64,000 bases of DNA. Origin: Halobacillus litoralis. Lineage in GTDB: Bacteria > Bacillota > Bacilli > Bacillales > Halobacillaceae. The notes beneath the pieces are model-generated. The model saw nothing but the letters and a program-made list of their open reading frames with translations, was not told where the DNA came from and searched no databases. This document shows positions 19,613-29,632 of this stretch, in pieces (positions within the stretch are counted from its first letter, which is position 1; every line of letters begins with the position of its first letter). The stretch covers positions 682,001 to 746,000 of the forward strand of contig NZ_WMEW01000001.1 in NCBI RefSeq assembly GCF_009856355.1, in the 5' to 3' direction. The translations under genes were made by a program, and so were the position numbers.

Positions 19613-20911
19613 CTATGAATGTAGGAGAAGAGGCTCCCCCGTGCCATCCTTTCTCCGTGTGGAGGACGGGAGTTTCAAAGATTCTCTGTACTTGGCAACC
19701 GTTCTTCTCGATATGTGCAGCCCTTCCTGGTGATAGAGGAGACGGCTGATGCTTTGATCGGAATACGGTTTTCCCTTAGTCTCTTCCCGGATGATCCGGA
19801 TGATGCATTCCTTCACATAACTGGATGAATACCCTTTTCCTTCGTCATTTTGATACCCTGTGACAAAGAAGCTTTTTAAAGGATACAGCCCTTTCGGCGT
19901 CTGCATGACTTTATTGGCAGCTGCCCGGCTGACAGTGGATTCGTGCACTCCTACCTGTTCCGCCACGTCTTTCAGTGTCAGCGGCTGCAGTGGACGGCCG
20001 CTGAAAAAATCCTGCTGATGCCGCACGATGGCTTCAGCTGTCTTCAGCAAGGTATTCTTTCTGCTTTCCAAACTTTTCATCAGCCACCGGGCCCGTTTAT
20101 AATCCTCTTTAAAAAAATCGGCAGTCTCCTCATTCGTATCATACAGCTCAAGAAGCTCCTGATCCCATCCAAGGTATTTCGTTATGGAATAAGGATCGTG
20201 CAGATGACAGCCTTCTGTGGTTTCCTCCAAAATCAGATCGGGAGGCAGAGACGGTCCGGCTGACGACAAAGAGGAAGCTGGCGGCCGAGGATTGAGCTGC
20301 TTCAACCGCATAAGTGCTTCTTCCGCTTCAGGCTGTTGAATACCCGTGTAATTTTCGATTTCCTCCCAGTTTCCATAAGCGAGATCATCGAAATGATCAC
20401 GAATGATAACCGGCAGAACCTCATCTCCGGGAAAACGCTGTAAAGCCTGAAAAATCAAATACTCCCGGATGTCCCTGGAGCCGACGCCTTCTGGTTCCAG
20501 GTTGAACATAGACATGCGTGCCTGCCTGGCCGCCTCCACCGTTGTATGAAAAGTGTCCGCTGTTTCCTCGTCTGTGGCTTCACAGAAACCATCATCATTC
20601 AAATGCCCCGCAAGAAAAGTGAGCATGGACTTCGTCAAAGCGGACACCTGCATCAAACGGATTTGATTCTCCACATTTTCCCGCCACGATGTGTTCCCGG
20701 GTGTGAGCTCCTCTATGCGGTTCCCAGACGATCGATTTGAAGGCATCGAAGAGTCCGCTGCAGAAAAATGAAGGAGCGGGTTTTCATCGACCTCCCGTTG
20801 AACATACTCCCACAGCTCTCCCGATGTATATTGAAGCATTTGGACCGCCTGGCGCATTTCTGTTGTCATGAATAACCCAGTCGTTTGTTTCTGAACAAGC
20901 TCAAGCTTCAT
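19613..20911 (-). CDS. rpoN: RNA polymerase sigma-54 factor
   Basis: 432 residues, close to B. subtilis SigL (436). The N-terminal glutamine-rich activator-interacting region begins LELVQKQTTGLFMTTEMRQAVQML; the central core-binding part and the C-terminal HTH (VGVHESTVSRAAANKVMQTP) follow; the RpoN box appears as ISRRTVAKYRESLKLPSS near the end. Sigma-54 directs transcription from -24/-12 promoters with AAA+ activators; in Bacillus these control amino-acid catabolism and levan/fructose use. A close match to the CcpA cre consensus overlaps the leader just upstream (20925-20938). No sigma-54 activator gene is in the window. Confidence 0.96.
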   Translation of the reverse strand: MKLELVQKQTTGLFMTTEMRQAVQMLQYTSGELWEYVQREVDENPLLHFSAADSSMPSNRSSGNRIEELTPGNTSWRENVENQIRLMQVSALTKSMLTFLAGHLNDDGFCEATDEETADTFHTTVEAARQARMSMFNLEPEGVGSRDIREYLIFQALQRFPGDEVLPVIIRDHFDDLAYGNWEEIENYTGIQQPEAEEALMRLKQLNPRPPASSLSSAGPSLPPDLILEETTEGCHLHDPYSITKYLGWDQELLELYDTNEETADFFKEDYKRARWLMKSLESRKNTLLKTAEAIVRHQQDFFSGRPLQPLTLKDVAEQVGVHESTVSRAAANKVMQTPKGLYPLKSFFVTGYQNDEGKGYSSSYVKECIIRIIREETKGKPYSDQSISRLLYHQEGLHISRRTVAKYRESLKLPSSTRRKDGTGEPLLLHS

Positions 20912-20924
20912 AAAAACACCTCTT

Positions 20925-20938
20925 TGGTAACGCTTTCA
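20925..20938 (-). promoter_or_regulatory. cre site (CcpA operator) in rpoN leader
   Basis: Minus strand TGAAAGCGTTACCA matches 13 of 14 positions of TGWAANCGNTNWCA. It ends 14 bases before the rpoN start, around or just after the expected transcription start (possible TTGAAA-N17-CATCAT promoter at 20980-20952). B. subtilis sigL is known to be CcpA-repressed, so conservation of control is a reasonable inference. Confidence 0.7.
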
Positions 20939-20985
20939 CAACTATGTACTTCCATGATGCTTGAATGGGAATCATTTTTCAATAG

Positions 20986-21018
20986 AAAAAGCCTTCTTCC
21001 CATGACGTGGAAGAAGGC
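20986..21018 (-). terminator. Intrinsic terminator of the glg operon
   Basis: Minus strand stem GCCTTCTTCC (21018-21009) pairing with GGAAGAAGGC (21000-20991), followed by five T. It closes the long glgB-to-PH-domain transcription unit. Confidence 0.9.
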
Positions 21019-21026
21019 CGCGGCGG

Positions 21027-21401
21027 TCACAACACATGTTCAGCCAGTGTTTTTTGGACGGATTCAATCGGGCTGTCCTTCTTAAACAGCTTCCCGATCG
21101 GCTCCGAAGACCCTGATATCCAGATTTTAAGCTCAGAATCCAAATCAAAGCTTCCCGCTGTTTCCACACTGAAGTGGGTAATGCTTTTATACGGAATAGA
21201 GTGGTACTCGACTTTTTTGCCGGTCATGCCCTGCTTATCCACGAGCAGCAGACGTTTGTTTGTAAAAATGAACGAGTCGCGCAGCACCTTATAGCCGCTC
21301 TCCACCTGCTCACCCCCGGCCAGGATATCCTCTAAATCCTTTTCAAGCTTCGATACATCTACTTCTGATGCGTTTCCCATTAAACCATCTAAAAAACCCA
21401 T
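21027..21401 (-). CDS. Bacterial PH domain protein
   Basis: 124 residues. The bacterial pleckstrin-homology-like pattern ESGYKVLRDSFIFTNKRLLLVDKQGMTGKKVEYHSIP (described as strands across residues 33-75) and YKSITHFSVETAGSFDLDSELKIWISG is typical of bPH_1 proteins such as B. subtilis YozO-type proteins. Cytoplasmic, function unknown. Good ggaggc ribosome site; begins 11 bases after the glycosidase stop, so it is the last gene of the glycogen operon, though a role in glycogen metabolism is not implied by the domain. Confidence 0.85.
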   Translation of the reverse strand: MGFLDGLMGNASEVDVSKLEKDLEDILAGGEQVESGYKVLRDSFIFTNKRLLLVDKQGMTGKKVEYHSIPYKSITHFSVETAGSFDLDSELKIWISGSSEPIGKLFKKDSPIESVQKTLAEHVL

Positions 21402-21412
21402 GGGTATGCCTC

Positions 21413-23332
21413 CTATTTCATTAACCTCAGAATCATATTTTCTGACGGATCCAGTTTGATTGTCAGCCAGTTATTCTTCGAACTGAAGATACTTTTCTTG
21501 TTCTCCAGCTGCTGCCACTTTCCTTTTTGAATGGGAATATTGATCTCCCGCTTTTCACGAAGGTTCCGGTTGAACAAAAAGAGAATCCGTTCGTTTGAGG
21601 CTTCATTTCCAAAATGGTCGACATTGTTGTCGTTCCACCTCTCAAACCCGATGACATCATCGTCCAGCGCAAAAGATTTCCAGTGCCCGGTACGGAGGAC
21701 GTCGTGCTCTTGGCGCCATTTCCCAATCTTCGTGTACCAGTCAAGCAGCTCCTGGTCCTCCCTTCCCCAAGGGTAAGGCTTCCGGTTATCCGGGTCTGCT
21801 CCTCCCGTCAACCCGGCTTCATCGCCATAGTATAAAGAGGGAACCCCCGGAAAAGCATAGATCCAGAGACTGAGAGCCTTGATCTGCTTGAGAATAAGCT
21901 TTTCCTTCTGCTCATCTGAAAAGTCATCCGGCAGAAAGTCGGCAAGCATCGTATAAATCCTTTCAACGTCATGACTCGACAGCATGTTCATCACGGCATA
22001 AAAATATTCTTTCGGATAGTGCTCGCATAAGGTCATCAAGCGCCTGTGCACGGTATAGGCATCCATATCGCCTTTAACAAAGTCGAGAAGAATCCGCCGC
22101 ATCGGGTAGTTCATCACCGAGTCCAGGACCCCTCCGAGAAAATAATCGCGGCGTTTTCCATAAGCGGATTTGTTGGAGGCATCCTCCCACACTTCCCCAA
22201 GGAGTACACTGGATGCATCCTTCTTCTTCAGCTGGGTGTAAATCTGACGGATTAAATCATCAGTCAGCTCATCTGCTACGTCGAGACGCCAGTGCTTCAT
22301 CCCTGATTCCTGCCACGTTTTAATGACACTATTTTCATCGTGAATCAAAAAATTCTGGTAATCTTCATTTTCCTTCCTTAATGTCGGCAGCGTCCCTACA
22401 CCCCACCAGGCGTCGTACTCGTCAGGGTAGTTATGGAATGTATACCAGCTGTAATAAGGGGAATTTTTGGATTGGTAGGCTCCAAGGGAATCGTAATTTC
22501 CTTCACGGTTGAAATAAATACTGTTGCTTCCCGTGTGGCTGAACACCCCGTCCAGCATAACTTCCATTCCTCGTTTCCCCGCTTCTTCAATCAGCGTCTC
22601 AAAGTCTTCCTTTGTCCCCAGCAGTTCATCGATTTTATGATAATCCCCCGTATCATAACGGTGATTGCTTTCCGCTTCGAAAATCGGGTTCAAATAGAGA
22701 ACGGTGATTCCGAGTGTCTCCAAGTAATCCAATTTTTCCGTAATGCCTTGCAAATTCCCCCCGAAGAAATCCCACCGGATGACTTCTCCACGTTCATTGC
22801 GGATATAAACAGGGTCGTTCTCCCAATGGGCATGAACAAGACTCGTTTCCGGTGCTTTTTTCATATCGATGTCGCCGGCTGGATAAAACCGGTCGGGAAA
22901 GATTTGATACATTGTTGCATTCTTCCACCATTCCGGTGTTTCATATGCAGGGTCATAAACCGTAATCTGCCAGGACGGCGGAATATGGTCGTATACCCTG
23001 CCTTCGCCGCTCTCATTGCTCCGCTCCCGCCCATAAAAAAGGGTGCGGTCTTCAGAGATGATCTCAAAGAAATACCAGATCAACTGCGGACTTTCCGGTA
23101 ATTTAATCGTCGTTTCATAGGTCGTACACTGATGCTCCTCGCTGCACACATCCATTTCCTTCGTTTTTTCATGATCGGTGCGGTCCAGGATATAGTGCAG
23201 AATGACATGGGATACACGATGGCGGTTGAGTACATCCAGTTTCAGCGTAACAGCAGAACCTTTCGGCGCAGCACCGAAAGGCTCTCTGTAGGATTCTTCA
23301 AAGCTGTTATGATACATTTCCTTTTGTCTCAC
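21413..23332 (-). CDS. GH13 alpha-glycosidase (neopullulanase/cyclomaltodextrinase-like)
   Basis: 639 residues with no signal peptide, so intracellular. An N-terminal beta-sandwich (about 1-130, CBM34-like) precedes a GH13 TIM barrel starting WWKNATMYQIFPDRFYPAGD. Conserved regions: DGVFSHTG (region I), MKHWRLDVADEL (nucleophile Asp), LLGEVWEDAS (acid/base Glu), NMLSSHDVERI (third Asp). A C-terminal beta domain ends the protein. It probably trims or debranches maltodextrins released from glycogen by phosphorylase, since the gene begins 20 bases after glgP. GTG start at 23332 with gggggac seven bases upstream. Confidence 0.92.
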   Translation of the reverse strand: MRQKEMYHNSFEESYREPFGAAPKGSAVTLKLDVLNRHRVSHVILHYILDRTDHEKTKEMDVCSEEHQCTTYETTIKLPESPQLIWYFFEIISEDRTLFYGRERSNESGEGRVYDHIPPSWQITVYDPAYETPEWWKNATMYQIFPDRFYPAGDIDMKKAPETSLVHAHWENDPVYIRNERGEVIRWDFFGGNLQGITEKLDYLETLGITVLYLNPIFEAESNHRYDTGDYHKIDELLGTKEDFETLIEEAGKRGMEVMLDGVFSHTGSNSIYFNREGNYDSLGAYQSKNSPYYSWYTFHNYPDEYDAWWGVGTLPTLRKENEDYQNFLIHDENSVIKTWQESGMKHWRLDVADELTDDLIRQIYTQLKKKDASSVLLGEVWEDASNKSAYGKRRDYFLGGVLDSVMNYPMRRILLDFVKGDMDAYTVHRRLMTLCEHYPKEYFYAVMNMLSSHDVERIYTMLADFLPDDFSDEQKEKLILKQIKALSLWIYAFPGVPSLYYGDEAGLTGGADPDNRKPYPWGREDQELLDWYTKIGKWRQEHDVLRTGHWKSFALDDDVIGFERWNDNNVDHFGNEASNERILFLFNRNLREKREINIPIQKGKWQQLENKKSIFSSKNNWLTIKLDPSENMILRLMK

Positions 23333-23352
23333 AAATCCGTCCCCCTATATAA

Positions 23353-25797
23353 CTACTTCAGTGCCCCGACACGATCGATCTTCCAAATCTCTTCGGCGTA
23401 TTCCTGAATCGTTCGATCGCTGGAGAATACCCCGGATTGGGCAATGTTCACGAGACTCTTCAAGTTCCACTGACGCTTTCTCTGATAATCCTGGCTGACT
23501 TTTTTCTGAGCCAGCAGATAATCTGGAAAATCTTTCAGTACAAAGTACTCGTCGTTATAGGTGACCAAAGCATCGTAAATGGCCTGGAATTCAGTCTCGC
23601 CTTTAGAAAAAGGACTGTAGTGAATCAATTCATCGAGAATATGGCGGATCCGGTCATCCTTATGATAAATCTCACTGGAAGAGTAGGAGCCTTGATTGTA
23701 ATACTCCCAGATCTCCTCGGAAGTGAGACCGAAAATATAAATGTTATCGTCCCCGACGTGGTCATGGATTTCAACGTTAGCACCATCCATCGTTCCCACA
23801 GTAACAGCACCGTTCATCATGAATTTCATATTCCCTGTACCCGAAGCTTCTTTCGTAGCCATCGAAATCTGCTCACTGATATTGGTCGCCGGGATAATTT
23901 TTTCCGCCATGGAAACCGAATAATTCGGAAGGAACACTACTTTTATATAATCGTTTACAGCAGGATCATTGTTGACCACTTCTGCAATACGGTTAATCAA
24001 TTGAATGACTGTTTTCGCGAAATAATAGCCCGGGGCTGCCTTGGCTCCAAAGAAGAAGGTCCTCGGTACCATTTCCATCGAAGGATCTGCCTTTAATTCA
24101 TTGTATAAATGCATAATATGAAGAGCATTAAGCAGTTGACGTTTGTAACCGTGGAGGCGTTTAATCTGGACATCGAAAATGGAGTGTGGATTGACGGTGA
24201 TTCCTTGAGTCTGCTGTACCCACTCCGCAAATTCCACTTTGTTCTGGTGTTTGATATCGTGAAGCTGATCGAGAAAGCTCAAGTCATCCTTCCGGCTCAT
24301 CAGACGGCTCAGCTGCTGCGGCTCACGTATCCAGCTGTCGCCGATCGCTTCCGTAATGAGTGAGGTCAGTTTGCGGTTACTGTGCATGAGCCATCTGCGG
24401 TGAGTAATTCCGTTGGTTTTATTGTTGAAGCGATCTGGGAATGTATGGTAGAAACGTTTCATTTCCCGTTGTTTCAAGATTTCTGTATGGAGTTTCGCCA
24501 CACCATTGATGCTGTGACTGCCGACAATGGATAAATGAGCCATTTTCACCTGGCCGTCTGCTACGATGGCAAGGTCGGCAATGCGGTCGAAGTCGCCTGG
24601 ATAAGTGCTCCACAGTTCCTGACAGAAGCGCTCATTGATTTCGTTAATGATCATGAAAATCCGTGGAAGCAGCGACCGGACGAGACCTACAGGCCAGGAC
24701 TCAAGAGCTTCACTAAGAGTTGTATGGTTGGTATAGGAGACAGAAGCCCGGGTAATTTCCCATGCCTCTTCCCATCCAATCCCTTTTTCATCCATAAGGA
24801 TCCGCATCAGCTCTGGAATAACGAGGGCCGGGTGGGTGTCATTGATATGAAGGGCCGCTTTCTCAGGGAAGGAGGACCATGGAACGCCCAGGTTCTCAAA
24901 GTAGCGGACCACCGACTGGACCCCGGCGGACACAAGAAAGTATTCCTGCTTTAAGCGCAGGCGCTTCCCCTCTTCCGTGGAATCATCCGGATATAGAAAG
25001 TCGGATATAGATTCCAGTGAACGTTTATGCCCGAGGAAATGGCCGAAATCTCCTTCTTTTTCTGCACGGGACATCGTATCTCCCACAGACGGTTCAGCGG
25101 ACCATAGACGGAGCGTATTTACAGTCTCGTTATTGTATCCTGTGATCGGGACATCGTACGGGACCGCCTGTATCGGTTCATAGTGTTCATACTTAAAATG
25201 CAGCTTTCCATCCTTATCACGTGTGGATGAAACCTGTCCGCCAAAACGGACTTCAACCGCCTCATCCGGTCGTCTCACTTCCCAGACAAAATCCTCGGAA
25301 AGCCAGTAATCAGGAAATTCCACCTGTTTTCCGTTCATGATATGCTGATCAAACATGCCGTACTTATACCGCAGGCCATAGCCGTGCCCGGCCATTTCCA
25401 AGGATGCCAGGGAATCCAGGAAACAGGCAGCCAGACGGCCGAGTCCACCGTTACCGAGGCCTGCGTCACTTTCTTTCTCTTCCAAACCGGAGAGGGACAA
25501 ACCAAGCTCCTCCAGCCCTTCCTCTACAAGGTTGAGAACATTCATGTTTAATAGATTGTTCCCAAGCAGGCGGCCCATCAAAAACTCCATAGAGAAGTAG
25601 AACACCTGCTTCGTTTTGTTACGCTTGTAATGCTGCTGGGTGTGAAGCCACTGGTTATTGATTTTCTCCTGAATCAACGTCCCTAACGCCCGATACGTAT
25701 CGTACTCCGAAGCGGTCTCCAGTGTTCTGCCGTACCGGTCCTCCAACTGTGCCTTAAACGCGGCCTTGAATTCCTCTTTACTACTGAACATCACCAT
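23353..25797 (-). CDS. glgP: Glycogen/maltodextrin phosphorylase
   Basis: 814 residues from the ATG at 25797, chosen because taggagg lies seven bases upstream; a longer frame would overlap glgA. GT35 phosphorylase features: KQVFYFSMEFLMGR, GLGNGGLGRLAACFLDSLASL, HINDTHPALVIPELMR, FDVQIKRLHGYKRQLLN and the pyridoxal-phosphate lysine in EASGTGNMKFMMNGA near residue 655-669. It releases glucose-1-phosphate from glycogen chain ends. Located 20 bases after glgA in the glycogen operon. Confidence 0.97.
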   Translation of the reverse strand: MVMFSSKEEFKAAFKAQLEDRYGRTLETASEYDTYRALGTLIQEKINNQWLHTQQHYKRNKTKQVFYFSMEFLMGRLLGNNLLNMNVLNLVEEGLEELGLSLSGLEEKESDAGLGNGGLGRLAACFLDSLASLEMAGHGYGLRYKYGMFDQHIMNGKQVEFPDYWLSEDFVWEVRRPDEAVEVRFGGQVSSTRDKDGKLHFKYEHYEPIQAVPYDVPITGYNNETVNTLRLWSAEPSVGDTMSRAEKEGDFGHFLGHKRSLESISDFLYPDDSTEEGKRLRLKQEYFLVSAGVQSVVRYFENLGVPWSSFPEKAALHINDTHPALVIPELMRILMDEKGIGWEEAWEITRASVSYTNHTTLSEALESWPVGLVRSLLPRIFMIINEINERFCQELWSTYPGDFDRIADLAIVADGQVKMAHLSIVGSHSINGVAKLHTEILKQREMKRFYHTFPDRFNNKTNGITHRRWLMHSNRKLTSLITEAIGDSWIREPQQLSRLMSRKDDLSFLDQLHDIKHQNKVEFAEWVQQTQGITVNPHSIFDVQIKRLHGYKRQLLNALHIMHLYNELKADPSMEMVPRTFFFGAKAAPGYYFAKTVIQLINRIAEVVNNDPAVNDYIKVVFLPNYSVSMAEKIIPATNISEQISMATKEASGTGNMKFMMNGAVTVGTMDGANVEIHDHVGDDNIYIFGLTSEEIWEYYNQGSYSSSEIYHKDDRIRHILDELIHYSPFSKGETEFQAIYDALVTYNDEYFVLKDFPDYLLAQKKVSQDYQRKRQWNLKSLVNIAQSGVFSSDRTIQEYAEEIWKIDRVGALK

Positions 25798-25817
25798 AAA
25801 GGTTCCTCCTATCAACT

Positions 25818-27248
25818 CTACCGGAACATCGTTTGATATAAATCCATGTACTGCTCCGCAGAGTTTTTCCAAGTGAACTTACTCCTGCAGATGTTTTTTA
25901 CAAGATTCTGCCAAGAAGCAGGCTCCTGATAGAATTCGACGGCCCGGCGGATCGTGTACAGCATGTCGTGGGCGTTATAGTTTGTAAATGAAAATCCGTT
26001 CCCTTCCCCTGTCTCCTCATTATATGGCTGAACAGTGTCCACAAGTCCCCCTGTTTCCCTTACGATCGGAGCAGACAGATACCTTAAGGCTATCAACTGA
26101 CCGATACCGCACGGTTCAAAACGGGAAGGCATCAGGAACATGTCACTGGCCGCATAAATCTGACGGGATAACGGCTCTGAAAAACGGATATTCGCTGACA
26201 TTTTTTCGGGGTGTCTGTGCTGTACCCATTGAAACAGCTGCTCATATTGATATTCCCCTGTACCAAGCAGGACTACTTGAACATCATCATGGTAAAGCAG
26301 CTCGTCAATCACCCTTCCGATCAAGTCGAACCCTTTTTGTTCCACTAATCTGGAAACGATGCCAATCATCGGTACTTCCTTGCGTACAGGCAGTCCTAAT
26401 TCAGCCTGCAGCCACATCTTGTTCTGAGCCTTTTTGACCATGGAGCTGCGATACGGAAATGCTAATGCTTCATCTTTCATAGGGTTATAGTTATGCTCGT
26501 CGATGCCGTTGACAATTCCGATTAATTCGTCAGTCCGCTTTCGAAGTACTCCGTCTAGGTTTTCCCCATAATACGGGGTTTGAATCTCTTTTGCATAAGT
26601 TTCACTGACGGTGGTAATAAAATCGGCGTAGTTCAAAGCACCCTTCATAAAGTTGATGTTTCCGAAAAATTCAAAAGCGTCATCTCTCATCATGCTTTCA
26701 TCGAAATCCATCAAATCATGAAGTACCGACTGCGGATAAATTCCCTGATACTTCAAATTATGGATAGTGAAGACCGTTTTCATACCTTGAAGCTTTTCCA
26801 CATCCTTGTAATGGGTATGTAGGTAGACAGGGATGAGTCCGGTCTGCCAATCGTGGCAGTGCAGAACATCAGGGGTCCACTCCAGCGTGCAGATAAAGTC
26901 CATGACCGCTTTATTGAAAAAGACGAACCGCTCTGCTTCATCTCCATATCCGTAAAGGTTGGACCGTTTAAAGTAGTATTCGTTATCTATGAAGTAAACA
27001 GGGATGCCCTCATAGTTGATGTATTCGATCCCTGCGTACTGACTGCGCCATCCAAGCGTGACATCCAGTTCATCGAGATGAGTCAGCTGTTCCTTCCAGT
27101 GGTCATCCATGTTCTCATACTTCGGAAGAACGACACGAACATCAGCGCCTTGTTTTTTCAAGGCATGAGGCAGGGAGCCAAGGACATCAGCAAGACCACC
27201 GGTCTTAATAAAAGGGGTGCATTCTGAACCTATCATTAAAATATTCAC
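25818..27248 (-). CDS. glgA: Glycogen synthase (ADP-glucose)
   Basis: 476 residues from a GTG at 27248 (aaggag nine bases upstream), matching the usual GlgA start NILMIGSECTPFIKTGGLADVLGSLP with the ADP-glucose-binding KTGGL. GT5/GT-B enzyme: a second lobe with VSRLVEQKGFDLI and PSRFEPCGIGQLIALRYLSAP (the E-x7-E region) toward the C terminus. It extends alpha-1,4-glucan chains with ADP-glucose from GlgCD. About 100 bases separate it from glgD; no clear terminator seen between them. Confidence 0.97.
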   Translation of the reverse strand: MNILMIGSECTPFIKTGGLADVLGSLPHALKKQGADVRVVLPKYENMDDHWKEQLTHLDELDVTLGWRSQYAGIEYINYEGIPVYFIDNEYYFKRSNLYGYGDEAERFVFFNKAVMDFICTLEWTPDVLHCHDWQTGLIPVYLHTHYKDVEKLQGMKTVFTIHNLKYQGIYPQSVLHDLMDFDESMMRDDAFEFFGNINFMKGALNYADFITTVSETYAKEIQTPYYGENLDGVLRKRTDELIGIVNGIDEHNYNPMKDEALAFPYRSSMVKKAQNKMWLQAELGLPVRKEVPMIGIVSRLVEQKGFDLIGRVIDELLYHDDVQVVLLGTGEYQYEQLFQWVQHRHPEKMSANIRFSEPLSRQIYAASDMFLMPSRFEPCGIGQLIALRYLSAPIVRETGGLVDTVQPYNEETGEGNGFSFTNYNAHDMLYTIRRAVEFYQEPASWQNLVKNICRSKFTWKNSAEQYMDLYQTMFR

Positions 27249-27350
27249 GTATTTCCACTCCTTATCTTTGTTCAATCCATCACTTAACCATCGTTAAAGG
27301 AAAAGGACTGCCCGAGCGGTAAGGTCCAGACAGTCCCTGACAAAGGGGGA

Positions 27351-28457
27351 TTACATTGATCGCCGCTTCGCTAGCACATACGGCTTTTCGGGTGCTCCAA
27401 TCAGCGTTTTGCCGCTGGAAATGGTGCAGTCCTTATCAAGGATGACATTTTCCAGAACCGCTCCTTCTTCAATTTCACAGCGCTGCATGATGATGGAGTT
27501 CTTCACCACCGCCCCTTCTCCCACTTTGACGCCACGGAACAGGATGCTGTCCTCGACTTCCCCTTCAATGACACATCCGTTGGCCACCATCGTATTCCTC
27601 ACATGTGAGGACTGGGTGTAATTCGAAGGGGCCTCGTTTTTCACCTTCGTAAAAATCGGGGCATCCTCCTTGAACAAATCATCATGCTCTGAGGCATTCA
27701 AAAGCTTGGAGCTGTTGCGGTAGTAACTTTCCACAGAATTGATCAGGGCATGAGTCCCGCGGTACTCATAGGCATTGATATGAATATCCGGAAGTTTACC
27801 TTTAATCCCATCCAGGAAAAAGTTGGAGCATCCGTGGGCGATGCATTTTTCAATCAGGTTATACAGGAATTCCTTATCAATGATGTACATATCCATATAG
27901 ACGTTATGACTGCTGCGGTCATTGTGAATATTCGTCACACGATTGTTTTCGTCGATATCAAGCTTGTGGGCCCGTTCATGCTCGTGATGCATCTCATTCA
28001 CATTTTTATAAATGACCGTCACGTCCGCTCCTGACTGCTTATGCTCCTGCAGAACATCCTGATAATCGATGTTGCAGATGTGCTGGGATCCGGAAATGAC
28101 GATATAATCCGCCAGCGTCCGGTTAATGAAATCGATATTATTATGGAAGTGCTGCAGGTCCCCGCGGGAAATATCGGTCGGGTCATTCCAGTCAGGAGGG
28201 AGGATGAAGAGACCGCCCCGTTTGCGGTCCAGATCCCAGGCTTTCCCTTGTTCCAAATGGTCCATCAGCGACCGGTATTTTCTTCTGGCAAAGACCGCTA
28301 CAGATTCAATCCGGGAATTGGTCATATTCGAAATAGCAAAATCTATCATCCGGTAACGTCCGGCAAAAGGTACAGCTGCCCCGCAGCGAAAGTACGTAAG
28401 TTCATCGAGCATATCCTGCTCATGGTCCAGGTTAATAATTCCAGCGATGCGATCCAT
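27351..28457 (-). CDS. glgD: ADP-glucose pyrophosphorylase-like subunit GlgD
   Basis: 368 residues from ATG 28457, with gaggaggatatt just before it. Nucleotidyltransferase fold with CGAAVPFAGRYRMIDFAISNMTNS but lacking the glycine-rich LAGGQGTRL loop found in GlgC, as typical of GlgD, the regulatory or modulatory partner in Firmicutes. The C-terminal left-handed beta-helix repeats include GCVIEGEVEDSILFRGVKVG and NSIIMQRCEIEEGAVL. Forms a heteromeric ADP-glucose pyrophosphorylase with GlgC, 17 bases upstream. Confidence 0.95.
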   Translation of the reverse strand: MDRIAGIINLDHEQDMLDELTYFRCGAAVPFAGRYRMIDFAISNMTNSRIESVAVFARRKYRSLMDHLEQGKAWDLDRKRGGLFILPPDWNDPTDISRGDLQHFHNNIDFINRTLADYIVISGSQHICNIDYQDVLQEHKQSGADVTVIYKNVNEMHHEHERAHKLDIDENNRVTNIHNDRSSHNVYMDMYIIDKEFLYNLIEKCIAHGCSNFFLDGIKGKLPDIHINAYEYRGTHALINSVESYYRNSSKLLNASEHDDLFKEDAPIFTKVKNEAPSNYTQSSHVRNTMVANGCVIEGEVEDSILFRGVKVGEGAVVKNSIIMQRCEIEEGAVLENVILDKDCTISSGKTLIGAPEKPYVLAKRRSM

Positions 28458-28474
28458 AATATCCTCCTCGAAAA

Positions 28475-29632
28475 TCAATTTGTAGCATAACTTTTTGCCA
28501 GAACACTTCCTTCATCCGCAACCAGCGTGATTTCGCTGTCCGGAGAAGGATCACCGATCACGGCTCCATCCTCGATCACCGTTCCTTTGGATATAATGGC
28601 CCGGTTGATGGTGACATTTCTGCCGATTTTAACATCCGGCATAATGACAGAGTCTTTGACAACAGAAGATTCACAAACGTGGACACCGTAGAAAATCACC
28701 GATGTATCCACTCGGCCGTAAATCCGGCAGCCTTCATTAATCAACGCATTCTTCACCGTAGCCGATGGAGCAATATACTGCGGCGGCTGGTTTGGGTTTT
28801 TCGAATAGATCCGCCATCTGGAATCACTAAGGTTCAATTCAGGATTTCTCTTAAGCAGGTCCATGTTGGCTTCCCACAGGCTGTCGACTGTTCCGACGTC
28901 CTTCCAATAACCTTCAAAGGTATAAGCCATCATCTTTTTATAATCGTTAAGAAGAGTTGGAATGATGTCCTTTCCGAAATCATGGGAGGAATCCTCTTTT
29001 TCCGCATCGTCGATCAAGTACTGCTTCAGGACATCCCAGCGGAAAATGTAGACACCCATGGAGGCCAGGTTACTCTTCGGATATTCAGGTTTCTCATCAA
29101 ATTCCGTAATCTTTCCATTATCATCTGCGTTCATAATTCCGAAACGGCTGGCTTCCTCCCAGGGAACCTCAATGACAGATATGGTTACATCCGCATCTGT
29201 TTCCTTATGATAGTCAAGCATCGCGCCGTAATCCATCTTATAAATATGATCGCCGGAAAGGACAAGTACGTGCTCCGGATCATACTGGTTCAAGAATTTC
29301 AGGTTGCGGTAAATGGCATTGGCCGTTCCTGTATACCAACCACCGCCTTCAGACTCCATAAATGGAGGAAGTACAGAAACACCTCCGAATTTGCGGTCCA
29401 GGTCCCACGTATCCCCGATGCCGATGTAATCATTTAAAATAAGCGGTTCGTACTGGGTGAGTACGCCGACCGTATCAATGCCTGAATTTGTACAGTTGCT
29501 GAGCGGAAAATCAATGATCCGGTATTTACCGCCGAAGTATACAGCAGGTTTAGCAATCTGTTTCGTCAATGATTTCAGTCTGGTTCCCTGCCCACCAGCT
29601 AGAAGCATCGCTACACATTCTTTATTTTTCAT
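28475..29632 (-). CDS. glgC: Glucose-1-phosphate adenylyltransferase
   Basis: 385 residues from ATG 29632 (aaggaggagaatc upstream). Shows the catalytic [20 protein letters not shown] loop near the N terminus, [30 protein letters not shown] (catalytic Asp) and [12 protein letters not shown] (sugar-phosphate site), then a left-handed beta-helix. Makes ADP-glucose from glucose-1-phosphate and ATP, the committed step of glycogen synthesis. The ATG overlaps the glgB stop (ATGA), giving tight coupling. Confidence 0.97.
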   Translation of the reverse strand: MKNKECVAMLLAGGQGTRLKSLTKQIAKPAVYFGGKYRIIDFPLSNCTNSGIDTVGVLTQYEPLILNDYIGIGDTWDLDRKFGGVSVLPPFMESEGGGWYTGTANAIYRNLKFLNQYDPEHVLVLSGDHIYKMDYGAMLDYHKETDADVTISVIEVPWEEASRFGIMNADDNGKITEFDEKPEYPKSNLASMGVYIFRWDVLKQYLIDDAEKEDSSHDFGKDIIPTLLNDYKKMMAYTFEGYWKDVGTVDSLWEANMDLLKRNPELNLSDSRWRIYSKNPNQPPQYIAPSATVKNALINEGCRIYGRVDTSVIFYGVHVCESSVVKDSVIMPDVKIGRNVTINRAIISKGTVIEDGAVIGDPSPDSEITLVADEGSVLAKSYATN

